DNA from: Leptobrachium leishanense
Taxonomy: Eukaryota; Chordata; Amphibia; Anura; Megophryidae
Direction of reading: 5' to 3'
Assembly: GCA_009667805.1 (NCBI GenBank)
Contig: CM019067.1
Coordinates: 249,213,721 to 249,277,720 of the forward strand
Length of the DNA: 64,000 bases
This document shows positions 11,929 to 21,614 of this stretch, in pieces (the stretch's first letter is position 1; the number at the start of each line of letters is the position of its first letter). The notes under the pieces were generated by a model, which saw only the letters and a program-made list of their open reading frames with translations, was not told the DNA's origin and made no database searches. The translations under genes were made by a program, and so were the position numbers.

Positions 11929-12783
11929 TGTCACGGATCCCCCTGATTACCAGAATAGTGGTCCCTTTACGCAGACCGCTCTCTACCCTTCCGATCCTTG
12001 AATGGTCGGCAAAACTAGAAAGACAATTAACCAGACAATAGATAAACAAGGGGTAACACCAGACAGAGGTATGGAATAGAGTATTGTCACGAATCCTTCT
12101 GACTACCAAGATATTGATCTCTTTATGTAGCTCACTTTCTACTCTTCCGATCCTTGAATGGTCGGCAAATCTATATAGACAATTAAGCAGGTAACAGATA
12201 AAGAAAGGGAAACACCAGACAGAGGTACAGAACAGAGTACAAGTCCTCCCTAGGACTTTAGTATTAGCAGAGGTAATCTGATGTGTGCTTAGGGTGCCAC
12301 ATAGACTGACCTCGGTACCAACGTTAAGGGCAGAACCAAGAGCAGAGTAAATGCCAATGCCAGGGGTCATACACAGGAGAGTTCGTTTGCCAATGCCAAG
12401 GGTCATACACAGGAGGGTTCGTTTGCCAATGCCAAGGGTTATACACAGGAGGGTTCGTTTGCCAATGCCAAGAGTCATACACAGGAGGGTTCGTTTGCCA
12501 ATGCCAAGGGTCATACACAGGAGGGTTCGTTTGCCAATGCCAAGGGTCATACACAGGTAATAGCCAAATATACACAAGAGCTCTGCGGGAGGTGAATACC
12601 ACGTCAGGGCACCGGTATAATGGTGAGACTGGGTTTTAAACCCGGCGGGTCCGCGTCAGAACGCCAGGCCCCGCCCCTCGGCGTCCCACGTGAGCGCACC
12701 CGGAAGCGTTTACATTCGGCGCCTGGCCAGCGAGCAGCGAGGAAGCTGCTGCCAGGCGCCCCATCCCCTGACCCACCGTGACA
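11929..12783 (-). repeat. 3' LTR of gypsy B (left on this strand)
   Basis: 855 bp, TGTCACGG...CCGTGACA. It contains two 156-bp-spaced copies of a segment starting TGTCACG(G/A)ATCC (11929 and 12085), then a 36-bp tandem array. The pol frame runs into it and stops at 12636-12638. Confidence 0.93.
12349..12560. repeat. 36-bp tandem array in LTR of B, about 6 units
   Basis: Units of the type GCCAATGCCAAGGGTCATAC + ACAGGAGGGTTCGTTT. The unit is a multiple of three and lacks stops, so frames are open on both strands; these are not genes. The same array is at 17539-17745 in the other LTR. The units abut without unique spacers. Confidence 0.92.
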
Positions 12784-15002
12784 GAACCCCCCCCTCCAGG
12801 GGCGGCCACTGGACGACCCCCAGGGGCACGGGGGTGCGCCAAATAGAAGGCCTTCACCAGCCTAGGAGCATGGACTTCCGCAGCCAGTATCCAAGAACGA
12901 TCCTCCGGACCGTAACCCACCCAATCGACCAGGTACTGCAAGGACCCCCTAGACATCCTGGCACCCAGAATGGCTTTAACTTCGAACTCCTCCTCGCCCT
13001 CCACAGAGACAGGAGGCGGTGGAGCATGGACCTTGGTGTACCGGTTACATAACAACGGCTTCAAAAGGTTTACATGGAACACATTGTGTATCTTAAAATG
13101 GGGGGGTAACGCCAAAGCATAGGAGACAGGGTTGAGTCGCCGTAGAATCTTATAGGGGCCGATATACCTAGGAGCCAACTTCATGGAAGGCACTAAGAGC
13201 TTGATGTTACGTGAAGAAAGCCAAACCCTGTCCCCAACTTGATACACGGGTGCCTGCCTCCTGTGTCTGTCGGCCTTAGTTTTCTGGATGGCACTACTCT
13301 CCTCCAGTGCCCGTCTCACTCTCCCCCAAGTCTCTTTCAATGATGCCAGTTGCTCATCTAAAGCAGGAATCGTGGTATCAGGAAACGTGGCGGGGAGCAC
13401 GGGAGGATCAAAACCATAAACAGCGAAGAAAGGAGAATGTCCTGTGGATTCACTCACTGCGCTGTTCAAAGCATATTCTGCCCATGGTAGCAGGTCTGAC
13501 CAGTTATCTTGTTGTTCTGAGATAAAGCACCTGAGATATTTCTCTATATTTTGGTTTGCTCGTTCTGCTGCTCCGTTGGTCTGGGGGTGATAAGCCGAAG
13601 AGAAAGAGAGGTCTATCCCCACGTTCTTACAAAACCCTCTCCAGAATCTGGAGATGAATTGGGTCCCCCTATCAGAGACAATCTCCAGAGGGACACCGTG
13701 TATGCGGACCACGTTGGCAATGAAAATGGGCACCAGTTCAGCTGCCGAAGGCAGTTTCCGAAGAGGAACATAGTGGCCCATCTTGGAAAATCGATCTATG
13801 ATCGTAAGTATCACTGTATTCCCTCTTGACTCAGGTAACTCTACTATAAAATCCATGGCTACATGTGACCAGGGTCGTTCGGGGATCGGCAAAGGTTGGA
13901 GTAAGCCAATGGGTGCTGTTTTGGGACTTTTCTGCCTTGTGCACACTTCGCACACGGCAATGTAATCTTTGACATCTCGGCGCAACGTGGGCCACCAGAG
14001 GAGTTTACTGATACTAGACACAGTCTTGGTGATACCCATATGCCCAGAAGTTTTATTATCATGATAGATGTTAAGTACTTCCTCTCTTTCGTTCTCAGGT
14101 ACAAAGAGTCTCGCAGGAGGTTTTCCCCCAGGAGCTGCACCCTGGACGGTCTGCAACCTTTTCATTAGAGGAGACGAGACACTAATCGTGGTAGCGGCTA
14201 TAATCCTTTCCTGGGGTACAATGGGATGCTGATCTTGGATATTATGTTCATAAGACTCATACTGTCTCGACAATGCGTCTGCTTTAATGTTTCTGGACCC
14301 AGGTCTATAGGTAAGCACGAAATTAAAACTTGAAAGAAACAATGACCATCTCGCTTGTCTGGAATTTAAACGTTTGGCATCTCCAATGTACGTGAGATTC
14401 TTATGGTCGGTTATGTTAACGATGGGGTCCTTAGACCCCTCTAATAAGTATCTCCATTCGGCCAAGGCCGCGATGACTGCTAACAACTCTCTATTCCCAA
14501 TGTCATAGTTCTTCTCTGCCGGGGACAACTTCCGAGAATAGAAGCCGCATGGATGCAAGGGTTTGTCAGGAGCCTCCCTTTGGGACAAGACTGCACCAAG
14601 ACCTAGTTCGGAGGCATCAACTTCTACTTGGAAAGGCAGAGCCGGATCTGGATGTCGGAGAACAGGGGCAGTAGTAAATGCTTGCTTTAGTGCCTCAAAG
14701 GCTTGAGTGGCTTGAGGTGTCCATTTCTGATTTCCCACCCCTTTCTTTGTCATAGCCGTGAGGGGAGCCACCAAGGCCGAAAAATCTTTAATGAACCTTC
14801 GGTAATAGTTCGTAAACCCCAGAAACCTCTGAATGGCTTTAAGTCCTTGGGGTAAAGGCCAGTCAAGAATAGCTGAGAGCTTCTTAGGATCCATTTGAAA
14901 ACCCTCAGGGGTTATTATATAACCAAGGAATTGCACAGTTACTATGTCGAATAGACATTTTTCTAGCTTACAGTACAATCCAGCCTTCAATAGTTTTTTC
15001 AT
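12636..15002 (-). pseudogene. pol: Gypsy B pol: RT thumb, RNase H, integrase, chromodomain
   Basis: Longest open stretch of element B, 788 codons. It starts within the reverse transcriptase connection (YYRRF near residue 66). RNase H follows (VDASE near 128; TDHKN near 198). The integrase zinc finger has H314, H321, C351 and C354, and the core acidic residues are D384 (MDFIVELP), D444 (SDRGTQF) and E480. Residues about 672-722 form a chromodomain (EVKAILGAR, YLVDWVGYGPEDRSW), which in chromoviruses guides integration to marked chromatin. The last 48 or so codons lie inside the LTR. The frame is separated from the upstream RT by a frame break at about 15003, so this copy cannot make a full Pol. 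Confidence 0.9.
12784..12796 (-). other. Polypurine tract of gypsy B
   Basis: On the - strand GGAGGGGGGG precedes the 3' LTR by three bases. Position and purine run fit the plus-strand primer of an LTR element. Confidence 0.7.
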
Positions 15003-15185
15003 ACTTGTTTCACGTGGACATGATGAGTGTCCACATCAGGAGAGTATATCAGGATATCATCCAGATATACTATGACGAATTCTTGCAGAAATTCCCTTAG
15101 AGTGTCGTTTATAAGGTCCTGAAAGACGGCTGGCGCATTAACACAACCCAAAAGGCATCACCAGGTATTCATAATGCCGCGCTAC
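15003..15185 (-). pseudogene. pol: Gypsy B RT active-site segment, shifted frames
   Basis: The reverse transcriptase palm lies here on the - strand, including MPFGL near 15145 and the YLDD catalytic box near 15073. Frame changes occur near 15185, near 15150 and near 15005, so the active site cannot be read through from either neighbour. Each break looks like a one-base indel. Confidence 0.75.
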
Positions 15186-16230
15186 GTGTATTAAAAGCCG
15201 TTTTCCATTCGTCTCCCTTTTTAACCCTGACCAGGTTGTACGCTCCGCGTAAATCAAGCTTAGTATAGACACGGGCCCCTTTTAATCGGTCGAACAATTC
15301 TGTTATGAGAGGTATGGGATATGCATTTCTTATAGTGATCCTATTCAAACCTCTATAATCGATGCAAGGTCGCAGATCTCCCTCTTTCTTGGAAACAAAA
15401 AAGAAACCTGCTCCTGCTGGAGAGGAGGACCGTCTAATGAATCCTCGTTCCAGATTCTCCCTTATGTATTCCTCCATAATGTCGTTCTCTCTTTGTGATA
15501 AAGGGTATACGTGACCCCTAGGAGGCATCGTACCGGGGAGTAAATCAATGGCACAGTCATATGGACGATGTGGTGGTAGGACCTCAGTCCTGGCTTTAGA
15601 GAACACCTCCTTTAATGCCAGGTAACATTCAGGGACCTCTGTGGACAAAGGAGGGGCTGTGGCAATATTGAGGCTACCAATCACATTGACTCTGCCTAGG
15701 CACTTAGACTGACAACTCTGACCCCAGCATTTTATGTCTCTCTGGACCCAATCGACAACTGGGTTGTGCTCTGTTAGCCATGGAAACCCAAGAACGACAG
15801 GACATGAGGGTGATTCAATAATTTGAAATCTTATTGTTTCCTGGTGCAAAACTCCTGTTTTCATACATACATCGACTGTGTCGTGAGTGATATGTGGACA
15901 TGACAGGGGTTTACCATCTATGGCCTCCACCATTAGAGGTCTTTCCTTGAGAACCAGAGGTAGGAGGTTTTTTGCAGCAAAATTCTTATCCATAAAATTG
16001 CCTGAGGCCCCAGAGTCTAAGAACGCCTCAGTCTTGAGGTGAACCCCCTCCCAGGTTAGGGAGATCGGTAACAGAATCCTGGATTTTTTCTTTTCATTAT
16101 CCACAAAGGAGGCATACAGAGAACCGATAACCTGGGTGTTTCCTGTTCTGAATCCTAATTTGCTATATTCAGCCCTGCTAACCCTGGGTCTCTGAGGACA
16201 TTGAAGTGGAAGTGATCTGCCCCTGCACAA
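15169..16230 (-). pseudogene. pol: Gypsy B pol: protease and N-terminal RT
   Basis: 353 open codons. The aspartic protease motif [11 protein letters not shown] is near residue 71, followed by an FPWL segment near 150. The fingers and early palm of reverse transcriptase follow ([16 protein letters not shown] near 270, [10 protein letters not shown] near 290, [13 protein letters not shown] near 325). It ends at a stop created by a frame break just before the RT active site. Upstream it overlaps the gag zinc-knuckle remnant in another frame. Arrangement and motifs fit chromovirus-type pol. The copy is not functional as read. Confidence 0.88.
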
Positions 16231-17103
16231 TAGAAGCAGAGCCCCTTTTCTCTTCTGTGCGCTCTTTCTGCTTCTGAAATACCTGTCTTCCCTATTTGCA
16301 TGGGTTCAACGACTGGCAAATCTGTTTTCACATTCTCCGAGCCACCTGGCGTACTGGTGTGTCTGGGTAACGAGGGTAAAGGAGGCAAGACCCTTCTGGT
16401 CTATCTCTGGGGTGTCTCCTTTCCCTGATTTGATCGTCCATGGCTATACAGAAATCTATCAGGTGGTCCAGACTTTCTGGTAATTTTAAGGGAGCCAGCT
16501 CAAACATAAAAGCCTCGTTCAAGCCTTCGGTAAAGGCTAAGGTTAAAACGTCGTTCGGGCCAAAGTACCTCAGAAGTCAAAGTTTTAAACTCTATGGCAT
16601 AGTCGGCGACCCTCTTATTACCTTGTTTGATGTGAAACAAGGACCTACCCGCATTGGTAGCCCTTCTAGAGGATCAAAGGTACGTTTTAACTCAGAGGTA
16701 AAACCCTCATAGTCATAAATGATGGGTTTCTTATTTTCCCACAACGGCGTAGCCCACAATAAAGCTTTTTCTGTTAAATGATTAATCAGATATCCTACTT
16801 TGGCTTTATCAGACATACAAGAACCTGGATTGTTCTCAAACAAGATCTCGAGTTGAGTCAAAAAACCCCGGCATAGGCTTGGTGTACCATCATAGCGTAG
16901 GGGTGCCTTCATACTAAGCCTATGTCCTTCAGGGGGACGGAACTGACCCTAGGTAATACTGGATCTGGAGGGTTTGTGGTACCTGTATTGGACCGATTTA
17001 ACAGGGTTTGCAGAGCGAGAGAAATCTGGTCCATCCTATGGTCCTGCTCCTCTAGTCTGGCTGCGATATGTGCCAACTGGTTAGAGAGGTCTGCGGGATC
17101 CAT
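16155..17103 (-). pseudogene. gag: Gypsy B gag, in several frames
   Basis: Gag is split over at least four frames. 17103-16909 starts MDPADLSNQLAHIAARLEEQ and continues after a shift at about 16912 with the capsid region (LINHLTEKALLWATPLWE). 16522-16328 has the LDHLIDFCIAMDDQIRERR segment typical of gypsy Gag. 16388-16155 holds the start of a zinc knuckle ([10 protein letters not shown]) whose last ligands lie beyond a shift near 16200. The first ATG is only 14 bases downstream of the LTR. Each break is a small indel, so this is a recently damaged or mis-sequenced gene. Confidence 0.8.
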
Positions 17104-17117
17104 TGGCCCTGACGTAA

Positions 17118-17969
17118 TGTCACGGATCCCCTGATTACCAGAATAGTGGTCCCTTTACGCAGACCGCTCTCTACCCTTCCGATCCTTGAATGGTCGGCAA
17201 AACTAGAAAGACAATTAACCAGACAATAGATAAACAAGGGGTAACACCAGACAGAGGTATGGAATAGAGTATTGTCACGAATCCTTCTGACTACCAAGAT
17301 ATTGATCTCTTTATGTAGCTCACTTTCTACTCTTCCGATCCTTGAATGGTCGGCAAATCTATATAGACAATTAAGCAGGTAACAGATAAAGAAAGGGAAA
17401 CACCAGACAGAGGTACAGAACAGAGTACAAGTCCTCCCTAGGACTTTAGTATTAGCAGAGGTAATCTGATGTGTGCTTAGGGTGCCACATAGACTGACCT
17501 CGGTACCAACGTTAAGGGCAGAACCAAGAGCAGAGTAAATGCCAATGCGGGGTCATACACAGGAGAGTTCGTTTGCCAATGCCAAGGGTCATACACAGGA
17601 GGGTTCGTTTGCCAATGCCAAAGGTTATACACAGGAGGGTTCGTTTGCCAATGCCAAGAGTCATACACAGGAGGGTTCGTTTGCCAATGCCAAGGGTCAT
17701 ACACAGGAGGGTTCGTTTGCCAATGCCAAGGGTCATACACAGGTAATAGCCAAATATACACAAGAGCTCTGCGGGAGGTGAATACCACGTCAGGGCACCG
17801 GTATAATGGTGAGACTGGGTTTTAAACCCGGCGGGTCCGCGTCAGAACGCCAGGCCCCGCCCCTCGGCGTCCCACGTGAGCGCACCCGGAAGCGTTTACA
17901 TTCGGCGCCTGGCCAGCGAGCAGCGAGGAAGCTGCTGCCAGGCGCCCCATCCCCTGACCCACCGTGACA
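17118..17969 (-). repeat. 5' LTR of gypsy B (right on this strand)
   Basis: 852 bp, nearly identical to 11929-12783. By eye I find one C-run length change, one 2-bp change near 17548 and one substitution near 17621. It includes the 36-bp array at 17539-17745. Confidence 0.93.
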
Positions 17970-18955
17970 CTCTGGATGAGTGGGATGTCCCTGAGGCCCA
18001 GAAAAAGCAAAGGATCACCGAGAGCTTAAAGGGACCTGCGTCAGAAGCGGTGAGAAACCTAAAACTGAGTAGAAAAGATTGTACTGCTTTGGATTATTTA
18101 AACGTTCTTGAAGAAGTTTTTGGGCGAACTGAAAAGGCGGCCGAATTGGTATATCAGTACGAACACACCTATCAGAGAAGAGGTGAAAGGAGGACCGAGT
18201 ACATGAGGCGCCTGGATAAGATTCTACACCAGATACTCCTGAAGAAAGGGGCCGAACCGGCCGAAGTAGATAAGATCCGAATAAAACAGATCCTGAGGGG
18301 CTCTCAACCTCTAGATCCAGTGATGATGCAGCTGAGAAGCAGAGCAGGTAACCAAGAGTTAAAGTACCTGGAACTGATCCGAGTTGTACGAGAGGAAGAG
18401 GCTTTACTAGAAGAGAAATCTTTCAGGCGGGGGGAAAGGGCTTATGCACAACCTGTGAGACATAACGACGGCCTGCAACCTGAAAGCGACTCTCTAGATA
18501 CCTATGGATCTGACGAGGACGAACAAGAACATCTAGTTGTTTTTAAATCTACAGAGAAGGCTGCCAAAGAGTCGAACCTCCCTGAACGGGGTGAATTGTC
18601 CAAGACCGTCAAGAAGGTTCAGGAAGCTCAAGTTGAATTGCAGCAAGCGCATGCGGAACTGTGCTAGGTATTGATGAAGGTGACAGAGATGCAGGCAGAA
18701 ATGCAGAAATTCCTCACAGGTATGCAGACGACGGGAGTTGCTGTGGCGTCTGGTCCAAATCCTTTAACCAAATCTCAACAAGCAACTACGTCTCCGCTCT
18801 CTAAGAAGAGATGTTTCGGGTGTGGAGAAATGGGCCATTTCCGCGCACAGTGCAAAGGCCGAAAGCCTGAGAAGGATAGAGTCAAGGGACTGTTGGAAGC
18901 TCTGGAGGGACTGTTATCTACCTCACCGGCGGGAAACGCCAGAGGGCACCAGTGA
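17970..18955 (+). pseudogene. gag: Gypsy A gag, C-terminal part, with an in-frame TAG
   Basis: Continues the frame of 11419-11928 after element B. It codes for the capsid C-terminal half (LDEWDVPEAQKKQ; YEHTYQRRGERRTEYMRRL), an acidic and coiled stretch, and a CCHC zinc knuckle C-X2-C-X4-H-X4-C at 18812-18853 (CFGCGEMGHFRAQC), which binds RNA in nucleocapsids. A TAG at 18665-18667 interrupts the frame between capsid and knuckle; the frame resumes unchanged, so this looks like a point nonsense mutation. Gag ends at TGA 18953-18955, inside the overlap with pol. The TAG context is not a known readthrough signal that I recognise. Confidence 0.85.
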
Positions 18956-18982
18956 AGGAGCAACCTGAGTGCCCGAGGGTTG
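18931..18982 (+). promoter_or_regulatory. Predicted -1 ribosomal frameshift signal, gag to pol of A
   Basis: GGGAAAC at 18931-18937 is in the X-XXY-YYZ phase of the gag frame (G GGA AAC), and pol lies in the -1 frame. Six bases later GGGCAC (18944-18949) can pair with GTGCCC (18969-18974). The loop CAACCT (18961-18966) could also pair with GGGTTG (18977-18982), although the connecting loop of two bases is short for a pseudoknot. The gag stop is 16 bases past the slippery site. Function is inferred. Confidence 0.7.
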
Positions 18983-19875
18983 AATCTCGCTCCAGAAATC
19001 AAGCCAAGGTTAAGAGGGCGAAAAGGCCCAAAGCCGAGCCGACTGTAGAGCCTGCCAGGACTGAAAGAGTCACTCCCTTAGCATCCGGGTCTACGTCATG
19101 GGGAAGCAATGCACACCCAAAGCCTGCACGGGCCAAGAAAAAGGCCAGGGTACAGCAAACTGGGTCTAAGTGTCCGGATACCGCCACCAAGTTCCCCGAC
19201 CAACTGATAGGTCCTTCTCCTATTGTGTCAATCCAAGTGGAAGGAGTCTACACCAAAGCCCTGTTGGATTCAGGGGCTCAAGTGACATTGATCTACAGAG
19301 ACTTCTACGAGAAACACTTAAAGCACATTCCTTTGCAAGAATTGAAGGATTTGGAAATATGGGGTATCGGCACTGAGAAACTCCCTTATGACGGGTACCT
19401 GCAAGTGAAGTGGGAGATCGGATCTGAAGTCATCGGGCAGTCTGGGGGTTGTGATGCATTGGCTATTGTGTGTCCTCGACCCTCGGGTGCGAACAGAAGC
19501 TCCCTGATAGTGGGGACGAATACTGACCTAGTGCGGCGTCTCCTGACGCCTATCGTGTTGGAAGAAGGTTCAACTCAAGGAGTACACCCAATGTTACGTC
19601 CGGTCTATCAGAGGATGGTCGAAGAACGAAAGGCACCTGCCGAGGTGGGAAGACTGTGGAGACTGGGTGGAACAGAGAAAGTTCTGCAAGCAGGAGAAGT
19701 AGCGAGTTTCCGGGCTTCAGTCAAGTTGAATGGATCGCAACCAGGCCCCTATGTGGTGCTGGGAACCAATTTTGATCATGGGAGTGAAACCGGAGTCGAA
19801 GTAATTCCTGAAATAATCTCCACCAAAGCTCTGAAGAGAACACGAGGAAGAGTCTCGTCAGTGTGTGCAACGTGA
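18938..19875 (+). pseudogene. pol: Gypsy A pol: linker and aspartic protease
   Basis: Open in the -1 frame relative to gag from before the gag stop. A basic linker of about 80 residues is followed by the retropepsin region: IQVEGVYTKALLDSGAQVTL with the catalytic DSGA at 19267-19278, and a later ILGxN-type segment read as LIVGTN. The protease would mature Gag and Pol inside particles. The frame ends at TGA 19873-19875, but the reading continues from 19863 in another frame. The change falls in a GTGTGTG run at about 19859-19867, as if two bases were gained there. Confidence 0.85.
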
Positions 19876-21128
19876 CGGATTTTCCAGTAGTCCTTAAAGC
19901 ACGAATGCCTATTGGGCAAGTAGAGTCTGCTACACCCCTCTCTACCGATTCAGGAGGGGGAGAGGGTAAAGAGATTCCAGATGAAAGATTCTACCCCAAG
20001 GACGCTCCTATTTCACCTGAATGGAAGAAACGTCTTCAGTCTCAAGTTCTAAAGTGGAAGGAATTGTTTTCAAAAGATGAGTTCGATGTGGGCCTAGCTA
20101 AGAGTACTGAACACCGCATTCGATTACAAGAAGACAAGCCGTTTCGCGAAAGATCAAGGCGAGTTCCGCTAGGAGACTTAGATGATCTGCGAGAGCAGCT
20201 GAACGAGTTACAGAGAACCAAGGTGATTCAAGAGTCCAGGAGCCCGTATGCATCTCCTATAGTGTTGGTCCAGAAGAAAAATGGTTCTGTCCGCTTATGC
20301 ATAGACTATCGCACATTGAACCAGAGAACCATCCCCGATCAGTATGCCACTCCTCGGATTGAAGATGCCCTACAGTGTTTGTCTGGAGCAAAGTGGTTTA
20401 GTGTACTAGACCTGCGAAGTGGGTATCACCAGATACCAATGCATCCTGAAGACAAGGAGAAAACTGCGTTCATCTGTCCACTGGGGTTCTTTGAATTCAA
20501 CAGGATGCCTCAAGGCCTTACGGGGGCTCCAGCTACGTTCCAACGGTTGATGGAGAAGACAGTCGGGGATATGAATCTAATCGAAGTATTAGTGTACCTG
20601 GATGACATAATTGTGTTTGGGAAGACTCTGGAAGAACATGAGCAACGTTTGGAGAAGGTCTTGAGGAGGCTCCATGAACAGGGGCTGAAACTGTCTCTGG
20701 AGAAATGCCAATTCTGTCTACCGTCTGTTACGTATCTAGGACATGTGGTCTCAGCAGAAGGTGTTTCGACAGATCCTCGGAAGTTGGAGGCCGTAGCTTC
20801 TTGGCCTAGACCCCGAAACGTCACTGAGCTTAGATCTTTCTTGGGATTCTGTTCATACTATCGAAGATTTGTGGGAGGATTCGCAAAAATAGCTCAACCA
20901 CTGAACAAACTCCTGCAGAAGGAAACCACCGAAGAAGGCTGCAAGGTCTCTGACAAAAACCCGTCAGCTCCGGGGCCAAGGAAAGCTCGAGAGTCTATAC
21001 AAGGTGAATGGACCAGTCAATGTGAAGGAGCTTTCGTAAAGCTGAAAGAGAGTCTAACCCGAGCTCCTGTTTTGGCCTATGCGGACCCTCACAAGCCGTA
21101 TGAACTACATGTGGATGCCAGCGAGAAG
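19863..21128 (+). pseudogene. pol: Gypsy A pol: reverse transcriptase
   Basis: About 420 codons of reverse transcriptase and the start of RNase H. Visible motifs are SPIVLVQKKNGSVRLCIDYR near residue 131, FSVLDLRSGYHQI near 179, the MPQGLTGAPATF segment near 215, and the catalytic YLDD at 20595-20606. Thumb and connection follow (LGFCSYYRRFVGGFAK), then the RNase H start HVDASEK. A one-base deletion at about 21128 shifts the frame and gives a stop at 21168-21170. The motif set and order are those of Ty3/gypsy Pol, which copies the RNA genome into DNA in the particle. Confidence 0.9.
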
Positions 21129-21614
21129 GTCTGGGAGGAGTCCTATATCAGGAGTATGGTGGATTGCTGAGGCCTGTAGCGTACGTGAGCCGGAGCCTTA
21201 CGCCTTCAGAGAAGAACTATCCTACTCACAAGCTGGAGTTCCTAGCCTTGAAGTGGGCAGTGGTAGACAAGTTAAAAGACTATCTGTATGGAGCCGAGTT
21301 TGTGATCAAGACGGATAATAATCCTCTTTCCTACATCCTTACTACCGCAAAACTGGACGCAACGGGACATCGGTGGTTGGCCGCTCTGTCAGGGTTTCGG
21401 TTCAGCCTGAAGTATCGCCCTGGGGTGAATAATCGAGATGCTGATGCGTTGTCGAGAAGACCCTACACTACAGAATGGACTCAGTTGACTCCAGACGGGG
21501 TGCAAGCTTTGTGTCAAGGAACAGAGCGCCGGGTCAAAGGAGGGATTGAAGCGGAGGCCATAGGAGTTATGGCTGCGGCTGTTCCTGAGTTCTACTGTAA
21601 CCCTACGCAGTTAA
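21129..21614 (+). pseudogene. pol: Gypsy A pol: RNase H, up to the TTAA insertion
   Basis: Resumes in the +2 frame after the deletion. RNase H motifs are PVAYVSRSLTPSEKNY, TDNNPLSYIL and YRPGVNNRDADALSR, the last marking the end of the domain. The coding sequence meets TTAA at 21611-21614, where a piggyBac-like element has inserted. The same TTAA at 22799-22802 continues in the same phase, so that insertion itself causes the break and no extra shift is needed. The RNase H would remove RNA from the RNA-DNA hybrid. Confidence 0.88.

Larger units (their letters stand above)
11929..17969 (-). mobile_element. Ty3/gypsy chromodomain retrotransposon B, inserted in gag of A
   Basis: Complete LTR-to-LTR element on the - strand, 6.04 kb, flanked by CTCTG (11924-11928 and 17970-17974). 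LTRs start TGTCACGG and end CCGTGACA. The order gag, protease, reverse transcriptase, RNase H, integrase, chromodomain on the - strand marks a chromovirus-type Ty3/gypsy element. The two LTRs differ by about one substitution and two short indels over 850 bp, so insertion is very recent. Yet gag and pol are cut by at least six frame breaks. Confidence 0.93.

Noticed and set aside
12349..12560. CRISPR-like 36-bp direct repeats
   Set aside because: The units abut without unique spacers and lie in both LTRs of a retrotransposon in a eukaryotic context. It is a minisatellite.
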